NCBI RefSeq assembly: GCF_024494685.1
Contig: NZ_JANHDM010000016.1
Coordinates: forward strand, 1 to 64,000
Direction: 5' to 3'
From: Halorubrum rubrum
GTDB taxonomy: Archaea > Halobacteriota > Halobacteria > Halobacteriales > Haloferacaceae
Length of the DNA: 64,000 nt
Made by a program: the position numbers and the translations under genes
Shown here: positions 18,933 to 28,621 of the stretch, piece by piece
Position numbering within the stretch: the first letter of the stretch is position 1
Layout of the letters: every line of letters begins with the position of its first letter
Notes under the pieces: generated by a model
Databases searched by the model: none
What the model was told of the DNA's origin: nothing
What the model saw: only the letters and a program-made list of their open reading frames with translations

Positions 18933-20213
18933 ATGAGCGTCCAAACCGACGACGAGTACAGCGAGTTCCGACGCGACCTCCACCGACACCCCGAGCCGGC
19001 GTGGTGTGAGTTCTACACCACCGCCCGGATCGTCGAGGCGCTGCGCGAGCGCGACCTCGACGCGCTCCACGTCGGGCCCGACGCCCTCGCCGAGGAGGCG
19101 CGACGGAACGTCCCGGACGACGACGAGCTCGAGACGTGGGCCGACCGCGCCCGCGAGGCCGGCGCGGATCCCGAGATCCTCGACAGGCTCGAGGGGGGGT
19201 ACACCGGCTGCGTCGCGGTGATCGAACGCGGCGAGGGGCCGGTCGTCGGCCTCCGCGTCGACATCGACGGGCTCCCGATCCTCGAGTCCGAGGAGGGCGA
19301 CCACGCGCCGGTCGCCGGAGGGTTCCGCTCGGAGAACGAGGGGTACATGCACGCCTGCGGGCACGACTCGCACGCGACCATCGGGCTCGGCGTGATCGAC
19401 GCCGTCCTCGACTCCGACTTCTCCGGCACCCTCAAGGTGTTCTTCCAGCCCGGCGAGGAGAAGATCGTCGGGGGGAAACCGATGGCCGAATCCGGGCTCC
19501 TCGACGACGTCGACTACTTCTACGCGGTCCACATCGGGCTCGACCACCCCTCCGGCGAGATCGTGAGCGGCATCGACGGCTTCCTCGCGGTGAACCACTT
19601 CCTGGCGGAGTTCGAGGGCGAACCCTCCCACGCGGGCGCGCGTCCCGAGCAGGGGAGAAACACGGTCCAGGCGATGGCGGCGGCGATCCAGAACCTCTAC
19701 GCGATCCCGCGGCACGCCGACGGCGCGACCCGCGTGAACGCGGGGCTCGTCGGCGGCGGGACGGCGACGAACATCATCCCCGAGGAGTCCCACATCGAGG
19801 GTGAAGTCCGCGGCGAGAGCACCGAACTCGCCGACTACATGTTCGATCACGCGGAGCGAGTTCTCCACTCTGCGGCGGAGATGCACGACTGCTCCGTCGA
19901 CGTCACCACGATGGGGGCCGCGCCGAGCGCGACGAGCGACGCGGCGCTGTCGGACGTCGTCGGCGAGGTCGCCCGCGAGGTCGAGGGCGTGACGAGCGTG
20001 GTCGAGAGCGCCGACCTCGGCGGCAGCGAGGACGCCACGTTCATGATGGATCGCGTCCAGGATCGCGGCGGACTCGCCTGCTACGTCGGCGTCGGCACCG
20101 ACCACCCCGGCGGCCACCACACCTCCACGTTCGACGTCGTCGAGGGCGACATCGATCTCGGGATCGACGTGCTCTCGCGGGCGATCCGACACGTCGCCGA
20201 GACTCGGCCCTGA
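18933..20213 (+). CDS. M20-family amidohydrolase
   Basis: 426 residues. LRVDIDGLPI near residue 108, HACGHDSHATIGLG near 143, FFQPGEEKIVGG near 170 and GTDHPGGHHT near 390 are the di-metal motifs of M20D peptidases (hippurate hydrolase, p-aminobenzoyl-glutamate hydrolase subunit AbgB, IAA-amino-acid hydrolase). The long helical insert around residues 45-85 before the metal site resembles AbgB-type members. It cleaves an N-acyl amino-acid amide bond; the substrate is unknown. Confidence 0.88.
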   Translation: MSVQTDDEYSEFRRDLHRHPEPAWCEFYTTARIVEALRERDLDALHVGPDALAEEARRNVPDDDELETWADRAREAGADPEILDRLEGGYTGCVAVIERGEGPVVGLRVDIDGLPILESEEGDHAPVAGGFRSENEGYMHACGHDSHATIGLGVIDAVLDSDFSGTLKVFFQPGEEKIVGGKPMAESGLLDDVDYFYAVHIGLDHPSGEIVSGIDGFLAVNHFLAEFEGEPSHAGARPEQGRNTVQAMAAAIQNLYAIPRHADGATRVNAGLVGGGTATNIIPEESHIEGEVRGESTELADYMFDHAERVLHSAAEMHDCSVDVTTMGAAPSATSDAALSDVVGEVAREVEGVTSVVESADLGGSEDATFMMDRVQDRGGLACYVGVGTDHPGGHHTSTFDVVEGDIDLGIDVLSRAIRHVAETRP

Positions 20214-20294
20214 GGTCGACCGAATCGACGTCTTACGCCGGCAGGATCCTCGCACGACGGTAGGTTTAGGCGGCCGCAGCCCGTGATATGAGGC

Positions 20295-20573
20295 ATGGAG
20301 GCCGTCCTCTGGTACGTTCTCACCGGCACCCGAGGCGGCCCGAATCGGGTCCGGATCCTGCGGGCGATAGACGACCGTCCGCGAAACGCCAATCAGCTGG
20401 CCGAGCGACTCGAACTCGACTACACGACGGTCCGACATCACCTCGACGTGTTGCGCGATCACGACGTGATCGAGCGCACCGGCGACGGCTACGGAACGGT
20501 GTACTACCCGACGGAGGGAACCAGAAACCACTGGGAGGTCGTCGAGGAGATCGCGGACGCCTCCCCCGTGTGA
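20295..20573 (+). CDS. Small winged-helix transcriptional regulator
   Basis: 92 residues. RILRAIDDRPRNANQLAERL followed by TTVRHHLDVLRDHDVIE is an ArsR-like winged helix-turn-helix, and GTVYYPTE is the wing. No effector domain. GGTTTAGG about 28 bases before the ATG is the likely TATA region. Its stop is only 3 bases from the stop of the convergent GGR gene. Target genes unknown. Confidence 0.85.
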   Translation: MEAVLWYVLTGTRGGPNRVRILRAIDDRPRNANQLAERLELDYTTVRHHLDVLRDHDVIERTGDGYGTVYYPTEGTRNHWEVVEEIADASPV

Positions 20574-20576
20574 CAG

Positions 20577-21947
20577 TCAGTACTTCGCGTCCGCGCCGGT
20601 CGTCTCGTAGATCCGGTCCATGATCGCGTCCCGCTCGTGGGTCCAGTTGGCCATCGCGGCGGGGCTCGTCGGGTACGACTCGTAGTGGGCGAGCAGCTCG
20701 TCCGCCAGCGACTTGGTCTGATAGAAGTTCCGAATCGTCCCCCAGTAGCCGAAGCTCTTGATCGCGGCCTTCAGCTTCAGGCCGAACGACATCGAGGTGG
20801 AGCCCTCGTACAGCGCCTCCGCGAGCTTCTCGCCCGGAAGCGACGCGAGAAGTCCCATCAGGTCGTCGACGTCGATCGCGGTCGAGAGGACGTTGTACAC
20901 GTCGAGCCCGGCGTACCGCCCGCCGAAGTGGTCCATCACGCGCGTGTTGTACCGCCAGAGGTTCTCCTCGCTCACGTCGCCGTCGGAGACGGCCTTGACC
21001 GCCTGTTCGCCCGCGTACTTCCCGGCGTAGGCCGCGCCCGCGATCCCGCCGCCCGTCGTCGGGTTCACGTGGCCTGCCGCGTCGCCGACGGCCAAGTAAC
21101 CGGGCGCGACCGCGGAGTCGTACGGCCGGCGCGTGGGCAGCGCCGCGCCGAGCTTGTCGCGCACCTCCGCGCCCTCGAACTCCGGACGGTTCCGGAGGTC
21201 GCGTTTCAGCGCCTCGACGAGCTTCATCGGCTCCTCGTTCATCTGGAAGCCGAGCCCGGCGTTGATCTCCGTCGCCGTCCGCGGGAAGTACCAGAGGTAT
21301 CCCGCGGCGCGGTCGGTCGGTTTGAACACGAGCGCGTCGTCCCACTCGACGGGCTCCGGCACCTCGACTATCTCGCGGTAGGCCGAACAGAACTGCGAGT
21401 AGCGGACGTTCGTGTCGAAGGTGGTTCCCTCGAAGTCGGCCTTGTCCTGAAGCAGCGAGAGTGACCCCGCCCCGTCGATGACGAGGTCGGCCTCGTAGGT
21501 GGCTCGGTCGCCCCGGCGGGACGCCTCGAGCCCCGTGACGCGTCCGTCGTCGGTCTGTACCACGTCGTTTACGACCGTGTCGTAGTGGAAGTCCACGCCC
21601 GCGTCGCCGGCCGCCTCGATGATCCGTCGACCGTACTCCCAGCGGTCGATGACGGCGAGTTCGCCGGGGACGGGGATCTCGAGGACGGTGTCCTCCTTCG
21701 GGATCTCGAAGCGCCCGTGGTCGACCCCAGTGTTGGTGAACGCGGGTTCGAGCCGCGCTTTGGGGATCGCTTCCGGGAAGGCGTCGGCTCCCTTCAGGGC
21801 GTCGCCGCAGGCGATGTGGCCCGCCTCCTCCTCGTCCTTTCGCTCGACGATGACGACGTCGAGCCCCTCGTTCGCGATCGTCGTGGCGGCGTAACAGCCG
21901 GCGGTGCCCGCGCCCGCCACGACGACGTCGTACTCGTCGATGCTCAT
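20577..21947 (-). CDS. Digeranylgeranylglycerophospholipid reductase family protein
   Basis: 456 residues from the ATG at 21945-21947 (a start nine codons upstream is less likely because YDVVVAGAGTAGCYAA should lie very near the N-terminus). Besides the GxGxxG FAD motif it has HIACGDALKG near residue 43, the cysteine-containing segment typical of archaeal GGRs, YLWYFPRTATEINAGLGF near 210 and VGDAAGHVNPTTGGGI near 285. It probably hydrogenates geranylgeranyl chains of archaeal membrane lipids. Compared with the 360-residue paralogue at 5621 it is longer and closer to the standard archaeal enzyme. Confidence 0.88.
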   Translation of the reverse strand: MSIDEYDVVVAGAGTAGCYAATTIANEGLDVVIVERKDEEEAGHIACGDALKGADAFPEAIPKARLEPAFTNTGVDHGRFEIPKEDTVLEIPVPGELAVIDRWEYGRRIIEAAGDAGVDFHYDTVVNDVVQTDDGRVTGLEASRRGDRATYEADLVIDGAGSLSLLQDKADFEGTTFDTNVRYSQFCSAYREIVEVPEPVEWDDALVFKPTDRAAGYLWYFPRTATEINAGLGFQMNEEPMKLVEALKRDLRNRPEFEGAEVRDKLGAALPTRRPYDSAVAPGYLAVGDAAGHVNPTTGGGIAGAAYAGKYAGEQAVKAVSDGDVSEENLWRYNTRVMDHFGGRYAGLDVYNVLSTAIDVDDLMGLLASLPGEKLAEALYEGSTSMSFGLKLKAAIKSFGYWGTIRNFYQTKSLADELLAHYESYPTSPAAMANWTHERDAIMDRIYETTGADAKY

Positions 21948-22046
21948 TACCGTGTCGTTACCCGCCGCCGGCAAAACTCTTTGTTCCCGTTTCGGTCCCG
22001 CGAGGGCCGACGGAATGGGCGGGGCCGGCGGAACGGGCGCCCCGGC

Positions 22047-22078
22047 TACTCCTCGGTCTCGTTACTCCTCGGTCTCGT
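22047..22078. repeat. Perfect 16-bp tandem duplication across a stop codon
   Basis: TACTCCTCGGTCTCGT occurs twice head to tail (22047-22062 and 22063-22078). On the minus strand it encodes the last residues of the permease; the TAA stop at 22062-22064 is made by the junction of the two copies. The second copy is not in frame, so it is a replication-slippage scar. Confidence 0.85.
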
Positions 22079-23114
22079 AGTGCTCGCCCGCGGCCGCGGG
22101 GATCCGGGTCCGTCCGACCAGCGCGAGCACCACGATCACGACGACGTAGGGGATCGTCTGGACCAGCGTGTCGGGGACCGCGTACCCGAGCTGCTGGAGC
22201 CGGATCTGGGTCGCGTCGAGGGCCGCGAACAGCACGCCGGCCCCGAGCGTCCCGAGCGGGTTGTAGTTGCCGAAGAGGTACGCCACGATGGCGATGAACC
22301 CCTTCCCCTGGACCATCGTCTCACCCGAGCCGACGAACTGGCCGATCGAGAGCGCGAGCGCCGAGCCGCCGACGCCCGAGAGGACGCCCGACAGCAACAC
22401 GCCCGCGTACCGGACCCGCGAGACCGAGACGCCCACGGTGTCGAGCGCCTTCGGGTTCTCGCCGGACGCCCGGAGGTGCTTCCCGAACGCGGTGTGGTTC
22501 AGCGTCCACCAGGAGCCGGCCGTCGCGACGACGACCATGACGGCGGAGTAGCGCCACCCCACGCTCGCGCCGAGGTTCGGCGTGTTGACGCCGCCGAAGA
22601 AGACGGTCGACATGAACGGCGCGAGCCCCAACGCGATCAGCCACACCGCCAGCCCGGCGATGATCTGGTCCGCTTTGAACTCGATACAGACGACCGCGAA
22701 CACTCCGGCGAGCAGCGTCGAGGCGACGATCCCGGCGAGAAACCCGGCCCAGATCGCGGGGACACCCAGGATCGCGTTCCCGATCCCCACCACCGACGCG
22801 ATGTAGACGGAGGCGAACGCCGAGATGATGAGCAGCCCCTCGAGACCGATGTTGATCACGCCCGACTTCTCGGCGAAGATCCCGCCGAGCCCGGCGAGGA
22901 CGATGGGCGCGGCGAGCCGTGCCGTCGACGCGGCGGTGCCCGTCGAGAAGACGATGCCCGCGAGGTCGCCGGCGATCGATTCGGGAAAAAGCAGGCCGAG
23001 CAGCCCCAGTGCCCCCAGGGTTCCGACGACGCCCACGACGAGCGACCGTACGTAGTCGTCCTCGATCAGGTCGTCGAGCACCGGCGCGGTGACGTCCGCG
23101 AGCGGGTTACGCAT
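22062..23114 (-). CDS. ABC transporter permease (BMP/nucleoside type, second)
   Basis: 350 residues with about 9 membrane segments, of the BPD_transp_2 family (RbsC/YufQ-like). GLGGIFAEKSGVINIGLEGL near residue 65 is the conserved permease loop of the nucleoside and simple-sugar uptake systems that use BMP-family binding proteins. The ATG at 23112-23114 overlaps the upstream permease gene by 8 bases, supporting this start over one 11 codons upstream. The C-terminus ends at a 16-bp tandem duplication. Confidence 0.9.
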   Translation of the reverse strand: MRNPLADVTAPVLDDLIEDDYVRSLVVGVVGTLGALGLLGLLFPESIAGDLAGIVFSTGTAASTARLAAPIVLAGLGGIFAEKSGVINIGLEGLLIISAFASVYIASVVGIGNAILGVPAIWAGFLAGIVASTLLAGVFAVVCIEFKADQIIAGLAVWLIALGLAPFMSTVFFGGVNTPNLGASVGWRYSAVMVVVATAGSWWTLNHTAFGKHLRASGENPKALDTVGVSVSRVRYAGVLLSGVLSGVGGSALALSIGQFVGSGETMVQGKGFIAIVAYLFGNYNPLGTLGAGVLFAALDATQIRLQQLGYAVPDTLVQTIPYVVVIVVLALVGRTRIPAAAGEHYETEE

Positions 23115-24450
23115 CGGCCTCACCCCTCTCGGTCGGCGCGGCGGCACCGCCGGTCGGCCCGTCGTCCCCGTCGAGGTCGTCCGCGGTCCCCCCCGACCCG
23201 CCCGACTCGCCGGGTCCGCCCGAACGCAGCCCGGCGTATCGCCCCGCCATCCGGAAGAACTCCGGCATGGCCACGAAGAGGATGATGAGCCCGCGCAACA
23301 CGCCGACGAGCTCCGTCGGCACGTCGGTCCGGAACCCGATCTCGAGCGCGCCGCCCTTCAGGATCCCGAACAGGAACGCGGCGGGGAGCACCCCGAGCGG
23401 GTTGTTCCCGGCCAGAATGGAGACCGTGATCCCGTCGAATCCGAGGTCGGGAACCGACTCGATCCACCGCCCCTCCGACATCAGCACCCACACCGCGCCG
23501 CCGACGCCGCCCAGGGCGCCCGAGAGCGTCATCGCCCGCACGGTCGTCAGCTTCGCGTTCACGCCGCCGTACTCCGCGGCGGCCGCCTGAACCCCGCTCG
23601 TGCGTAGGTCGTAGCCGAACGGCGTGTGCTCGACGAGGTAGTAGAGCGCGCCGATGAACGCGACTCCGACGGCCAACGCGAGCAGCGCGAAGTCGCTGGA
23701 GTTCGGGAACAGCCAGGGGCGGAACTGCGCGTATTCGGGGACGTATCGCGTCGCGACGACGGAGGAGCCCTCGGCGCGGAACACCTCCAACACCAGCACG
23801 TACGCGACGTTCGCGGCGACGAAGTTGAGCATGATCGTCGTGATCACCTCGTTGGCGTCGGCGTACGCCTTCAGCGCGCCGGGTATCGCACCCCAGAGGC
23901 CGCCGCCCACCGCGCCGGCGAGGGTGCCGACGACGACGACGAGGACCCCGGAGACCGGTCCGGTCGGGAGGACCGAGGTAAGCGCGAGCACCGTCAGCGC
24001 GGTCGCGAGCGCGCCGACGACGAGCTGCCCCTGCGTCCCGATGTTGAAGAGCCCGGCGCGGAACGCGACCGCGACCGAGAGCCCGGTGAAGATCAGGAGC
24101 GTCGTCTCCGAGAGCGTGAGCCCGAACGAGAGGTTGAACGGCGTCCACGACGGGTTGAACAGTCCCGGCTCGCCGATCGCGAGCGGGTAGCCGAGCGCCC
24201 CGTTGAACAACACGGCGTACACCTCGAACGGATCGTAACAGAACCCGAGCCCCGTGACCGGCATCGTCCAGGCGGCGGTGCTACACTCCGCGACTCGGCC
24301 GGAAACGAGCACGATGACGAAGCCGACGGCTATCGACAACAGGATCGCCGCGACGCTGATGAGGACCCGCTCGGCGACGGTGCGGTCGACGAACGGTTCC
24401 AGCACGCGCCGGACGGGGCCAGGGATCCGTCCGCCGTCGCGACGGCTCAC
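23107..24450 (-). CDS. ABC transporter permease (BMP/nucleoside type, first)
   Basis: 447 residues, YufP-like. It has about 9-10 membrane segments; FRAGLFNIGTQGQLVVGAL near residue 130 matches the INIG-type cytoplasmic loop of this permease family. The C-terminal ~45 residues are a Gly/Asp-rich tail beyond the usual end. Start and stop overlap neighbours (4 bases with the ATPase gene, 8 with the second permease), so the three form one operon. Confidence 0.9.
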   Translation of the reverse strand: MSRRDGGRIPGPVRRVLEPFVDRTVAERVLISVAAILLSIAVGFVIVLVSGRVAECSTAAWTMPVTGLGFCYDPFEVYAVLFNGALGYPLAIGEPGLFNPSWTPFNLSFGLTLSETTLLIFTGLSVAVAFRAGLFNIGTQGQLVVGALATALTVLALTSVLPTGPVSGVLVVVVGTLAGAVGGGLWGAIPGALKAYADANEVITTIMLNFVAANVAYVLVLEVFRAEGSSVVATRYVPEYAQFRPWLFPNSSDFALLALAVGVAFIGALYYLVEHTPFGYDLRTSGVQAAAAEYGGVNAKLTTVRAMTLSGALGGVGGAVWVLMSEGRWIESVPDLGFDGITVSILAGNNPLGVLPAAFLFGILKGGALEIGFRTDVPTELVGVLRGLIILFVAMPEFFRMAGRYAGLRSGGPGESGGSGGTADDLDGDDGPTGGAAAPTERGEADA

Positions 24451-26081
24451 GCGTCCACCCCCTCCTCGCCCGCTTCCACGGATCCGTCGCCAGTCCCGTC
24501 GAGGCCGCCCCCGCCGAGCCCGTCGTCGACCGCGTCGTGGATCGCCGCGCCCGAGACGCTCCCGTCGTCGAGCGTCTCGCCGGCCATCAACAGGCCGATC
24601 TCCTCTTCGGTCACCGTGGCGGGGTCGACGACGCCGGAGAACTCGCCCTCGTGGATCACGGCGAGCCGGTCCGAGAGCCCTTGGACCTCGTCGAGCTTGG
24701 AGGAGACGAGCAGTATCGCCCTCCCCTCGGCGCGCAACTCGAGCAATCGGTCGTGGAGGAACTCAGTGGAGCCGATGTCGACGCCGCGGGTCGGGTGAGT
24801 CGCGACGACGAGGTCCGGGTCGCGCTCGAACTCCCGGCCGACGATGAACTTCTGCTGGTTGCCGCCCGAGAAGGACTCCGCGTCCGCGTCGGCGTTCGGC
24901 GGCCTGACGTCGTACGCCTCGATCACCGACTCGGCGTGTGCCGCCGACGCGTCCCAGTCTATCCGGCCGCCCGAGGCGAACGGCGGATCGTGTTGGCTCC
25001 CCAGGATGCCGTTCTGAACCAGGTCGTAGGACATCACCAGCCCCCGCTCGTGACGGTCCTCGGGGACGAACGCCATCCCGCGGTCGATGTGTTCACGGCG
25101 GGTCGCGCCGGCCATCGATTCGCCGAGGTACTCGACGGAGCCCGCAGACGGCTCGCGCATCCCCGTGATGGCTTCGACAAGCTGTAGCTGACCGTTGCCG
25201 TCGACGCCCGCGATCCCGAACACCTCCCCCTCGCGGAGCTCGAAGGAGATCCCCGAGACGGCCTCGACGCCGCGGTCGTCCTCGACGTGGAGGTCGGTCA
25301 CCTCGAGCACGCGCTCGCCGGGTTCCCGTGGCGTCGTCGCCGGCTCCATCAGTACCTCGCGGCCGACCATCATCTCCGCGAGGTCCTCGCGGGTCACGTC
25401 CTCGGCGGCGACGGTGCCGACGTTGACGCCGTCGCGAAGGACCGTGATCTCGTCCGCGGCCGACAGCGCCTCGCCGAGCTTGTGTGAGATGAAGATTATC
25501 GTCTTGCCCTGGTCGGTCAGCTCCTCGAAGACGTCGTACAGCTCCTCGACCTCCTGGGGAGTGAGAACCGCGGTCGGCTCGTCCATGATCAGGACCTCCG
25601 CGCCGCGGTACAGCGCCTTCAGGATCTCGACGCGCTGTTGGACGCCGACGGAGACGTCCTCGATCCGGGCGTCGGGGTCGACGTCGAAGCCGTAACGCTC
25701 GCTGAGTTCGACGACCGCCTCGCGGGCCGCCGCCTCGTCGACGCGGAGCCCGCCCCAGGTTCGGGGCTCGTTGCCTAGGACGACGTTCTCCCACACGGTC
25801 ATCGGGTCGACGAGCATGAAGTGCTGGTGGATCATGCCGATCCCGGCGTCGATCGCGTCGCGCGGGGACGCGAACGAACGGGGTTCCCCGTCGACGACGA
25901 CCGTGCCCTCGGTCGGTCGGTAGAGCCCGTACAGCACGTTCATCAACGTGGTCTTTCCGGCCCCGTTCTCGCCGAGGAGGGCGTGGACGCTGCCCCGATC
26001 TATCGCGAGGTCCACGTCGTCGTTGGCGACGACCCCAGGGAACCGCTTCGTGATACCGTCAAGGTGGACCGCCGGGTTCAT
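24447..26081 (-). CDS. ABC transporter ATP-binding protein (BMP/nucleoside type)
   Basis: 544 residues with two ATPase domains in tandem, as in RbsA/YufO. The first has GENGAGKTT (Walker A near residue 36), DVSVGVQQRVEI as signature and IMDEPTAVLT as Walker B. The second has a degenerate Walker A, GVDGNGQLQL, and SFSGGNQQKFIVGRE. Together with the two permeases and a BMP lipoprotein it would import nucleosides or related sugars. An AT-rich CTTTTTGCC about 27 bases before the ATG is the likely TATA box. Divergent from the MFS gene. Confidence 0.93.
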   Translation of the reverse strand: MNPAVHLDGITKRFPGVVANDDVDLAIDRGSVHALLGENGAGKTTLMNVLYGLYRPTEGTVVVDGEPRSFASPRDAIDAGIGMIHQHFMLVDPMTVWENVVLGNEPRTWGGLRVDEAAAREAVVELSERYGFDVDPDARIEDVSVGVQQRVEILKALYRGAEVLIMDEPTAVLTPQEVEELYDVFEELTDQGKTIIFISHKLGEALSAADEITVLRDGVNVGTVAAEDVTREDLAEMMVGREVLMEPATTPREPGERVLEVTDLHVEDDRGVEAVSGISFELREGEVFGIAGVDGNGQLQLVEAITGMREPSAGSVEYLGESMAGATRREHIDRGMAFVPEDRHERGLVMSYDLVQNGILGSQHDPPFASGGRIDWDASAAHAESVIEAYDVRPPNADADAESFSGGNQQKFIVGREFERDPDLVVATHPTRGVDIGSTEFLHDRLLELRAEGRAILLVSSKLDEVQGLSDRLAVIHEGEFSGVVDPATVTEEEIGLLMAGETLDDGSVSGAAIHDAVDDGLGGGGLDGTGDGSVEAGEEGVDA

Positions 26082-26209
26082 TCACCCGTATCTCCGTGTG
26101 CGAGGCAAAAAGGCCGCGGGTTCGTCGTCGAAGGGATCGTCGGTTCGCCGTCGAACGACCACGTCGCCGCCACGCGTACCGTTATCTCCCCCGCATCTCT
26201 GGTGACCGT

Positions 26210-27376
26210 ATGGTCTCGCGGTTCCGGCGGATCGTGACGGCCGTGACGGTCTGGCACGTCGCCGCCAGCGTCTGCTACTACGCGGTGTACGCCGGGACGC
26301 CGATCGTTCGGAACGCGTTCGACCTGACGGGCCTGGAGGTCGGCGTCGCCATCGCCGCGCTGACGCTCGGCTACGCCGTCTCGCTTCTGCCGTTCGGGGT
26401 CGCGACCGACCGCTTCGGCGAGCGATACACGCTGACCGGCGGGCTCGTCGGCCTCTCCGCCGGTGCCCTCGGCGTCGCCGTCGCGCCGACGTATCCGCTG
26501 TTCCTCCTCGCCGCGTTCCTCCTCGGATCGATGTACGGGAGCGCGACGCCGGGAACGAACAAGGCGATCTTCGACCGGATCGAGCCGGGCAGACAGCACC
26601 GCGCGATCGGGATCAAACAGGTCGGCCCGACCGTCGGGAGCGCGGTCGGCGCGCTCCTCGTGACCGGGACCGCCGGCGTCCGCTTTCCGCGGTTCGGCTT
26701 TCTGCTCGCCGCGGCGATCGGATTCACCGTCGCCGTTGCCTTCTTCTCGACGTACCGCCGCGCGAGTCCGGTCGAGGCGACGTCGCCGGACTTCCGCGCG
26801 CTGTCGTCGAACCCGACGTACCTCGTCCTGCTGCTCTCGGGACTCTGTCTGGGGGCCGCGTTCTACACGACGACCGGCTACCTCACCCTCTTCGTCGGGA
26901 ACGCCGTCGGCACGTCGGTGGCGCTCGCCGGCGCGGTCCTCGCGTCCACGCAGGTCGCGAGCAGCGTCGGGAAAGTCGCCGTGGGGACGCTCGCGGACGT
27001 GCTTCCCGGTTCGGAACGGACACGAACGGGCGGGATCCTCGCCGTTCAGGCGGCCGGCGGCGGACTCCTCTTCTTCGTGCTCCCGGTCACCGAGACCCCG
27101 TCCGCCGCCGCCGTCGTCTTCGCCGGGATCGGCGTCCTCGTCCTCGGGTCCACCGGCCTCTACTACTCCTGTCTCTCCACGCTCGTCGGCGACGAGGAGC
27201 TCGGCGCGGCCTCCGCGGCCGGGCAGCTCGCGGTGACTGCGAGCGGGCTGTTCGCTCCCCCCGCGTTCGGCTACCTCGTCGACACGAGCGGGTACGCTGC
27301 CGCCTGGTCGTTTCTGGGCGTCCTCTCGCTCGCGGGCGCCGGATTCGCGTCCCTCGTCGTCGCCGACGCCGTGTGA
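26210..27376 (+). CDS. MFS transporter inside the BMP transporter cluster
   Basis: 388 residues with 12 predicted membrane segments; FGVATDRFGERYTL near residue 63 is the MFS loop motif. The ATG at 26210 is preceded by CGTTATCT at about -27, a plausible TATA element, so it is a separate transcription unit. It lies between the ABC ATPase gene (divergent) and the BMP lipoprotein gene (convergent), splitting what is usually one operon. Substrate unknown; a related nucleoside or sugar is possible from context only. Confidence 0.85.
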   Translation: MVSRFRRIVTAVTVWHVAASVCYYAVYAGTPIVRNAFDLTGLEVGVAIAALTLGYAVSLLPFGVATDRFGERYTLTGGLVGLSAGALGVAVAPTYPLFLLAAFLLGSMYGSATPGTNKAIFDRIEPGRQHRAIGIKQVGPTVGSAVGALLVTGTAGVRFPRFGFLLAAAIGFTVAVAFFSTYRRASPVEATSPDFRALSSNPTYLVLLLSGLCLGAAFYTTTGYLTLFVGNAVGTSVALAGAVLASTQVASSVGKVAVGTLADVLPGSERTRTGGILAVQAAGGGLLFFVLPVTETPSAAAVVFAGIGVLVLGSTGLYYSCLSTLVGDEELGAASAAGQLAVTASGLFAPPAFGYLVDTSGYAAAWSFLGVLSLAGAGFASLVVADAV

Positions 27377-27425
27377 ACGGTTCCCACCGGCGGTCACCGA
27401 CCGATCGCCGGCCGCCGCGACCGGA

Positions 27426-28517
27426 TCAGGCGTCGCCGGTCTCGGTGGGGACGTCGATGTCGCCGGCGATGATCGCGTCGCGGGCGTCCGAGACCGCGGT
27501 CACGATCTCGTCGGGGACCTCGTCGCCGATCTCGTCGCCGTAAACGCACTCGACGCCGTTGGACTCGAGCCCGAGCGCGATCGACTCGCCGCCCCGGTGC
27601 TCGCCGTCGATCACGTTCGAGACGGACTCGTAGACGGCGGTGTCGACGCGTTTCACCATCGACGCCAGGATCACGTCGGAGAACTCCGGCTCGGTGATCG
27701 ACTGGTCGAGGTCGACGCCGAGGGCGAACCGCTCCTCCTCTTGGGCCGCCTGGAACACGCCGACGCCGGTCGCGCCGGAGGCGTGGTAGACGACGTCCGC
27801 GCCGCTCTCGTACATCGAGAGCGCCGCCTCCTGGCCGCCCGAGGGGTCGGCGTAGCTGCCGACGTAACTCGTGGTGACCTCGACGCCGTCGGCCGCGTGG
27901 GCCACGCCGGCCTCGAAGCCGGCCTGGAACCGGCGGATGACCGGGCTGTCGACGCCGCCGACGAACCCGAGCTCCGTCGAGTCGGGGTCGGTCGAGCCGC
28001 CCCCGGCCGAGAACTCGGTCTCGGTCAGCCGGGCGGCGAGCACCCCCATCAGGAACGAGCCCTCGTGCTCGCGGAAGACGTAGCTCGCGACGTTGTCCTC
28101 CTCGACGACGGAGTCGACGAGCATGAAGTTCTGGTCGGGGAACTCCGGGGCGTTCTCGGCGAGCGCGTCGGTCTGGTTGAATCCGATACACGACACCAGG
28201 TCGTAGTCCGGGTCCGTCGAGCTGGCGTACCGCTGCTGGAAGTCGCCGAACTCGCCGGTCCCCTCCGGCTGGGACTCGTCGTACGCGATGCCGAACTCCT
28301 CTTCGGCCTGGATGAGCCCCTGCTGGGCGGCGTCGTTGAACGAGTTGTCCCCGAGCCCGCCGTCGGAGTAGACGATGCCCACGGTCGCCGGAACGTCCTC
28401 TCCGCCGTCGGAGTCGCCGTCGTCGCCGCCCGGCCCGCCGCTACAGCCCGCGAGACCGACGAGCCCCGCCGCGCTCGCCGCCTTCAGGAACCGCCGTCGT
28501 TCGAGGTCGGATGCCAT
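27426..28517 (-). CDS. BMP-family substrate-binding lipoprotein
   Basis: 363 residues. RRRFLK plus GLAGC at the N-terminus is a Tat lipoprotein signal, followed by an acidic spacer. The rest is a Bmp/PnrA-type periplasmic-binding domain: GLGDNSFNDAAQQGL near residue 55, VSCIGFNQTDAL near 108, VGGVDSPVIRRFQAGFEAG near 190 and DVVYHASGATGVGVF near 245. It captures the ligand for the ABC transporter at 22062-26081. A CATAAACG element about 30 bases upstream of 28517 supports this start over the ATG ten codons earlier, which overlaps that element. Confidence 0.92.
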   Translation of the reverse strand: MASDLERRRFLKAASAAGLVGLAGCSGGPGGDDGDSDGGEDVPATVGIVYSDGGLGDNSFNDAAQQGLIQAEEEFGIAYDESQPEGTGEFGDFQQRYASSTDPDYDLVSCIGFNQTDALAENAPEFPDQNFMLVDSVVEEDNVASYVFREHEGSFLMGVLAARLTETEFSAGGGSTDPDSTELGFVGGVDSPVIRRFQAGFEAGVAHAADGVEVTTSYVGSYADPSGGQEAALSMYESGADVVYHASGATGVGVFQAAQEEERFALGVDLDQSITEPEFSDVILASMVKRVDTAVYESVSNVIDGEHRGGESIALGLESNGVECVYGDEIGDEVPDEIVTAVSDARDAIIAGDIDVPTETGDA

Positions 28518-28621
28518 ATCGTCTATGAACCCGTGCGAACGCGGCATAAACGCGTCGCTCTCGCTCTCTGCGGGAACTCTCCGCTCACCGCGCTGCGGCC
28601 GCCGTCCCGTCCGACGCCGGA

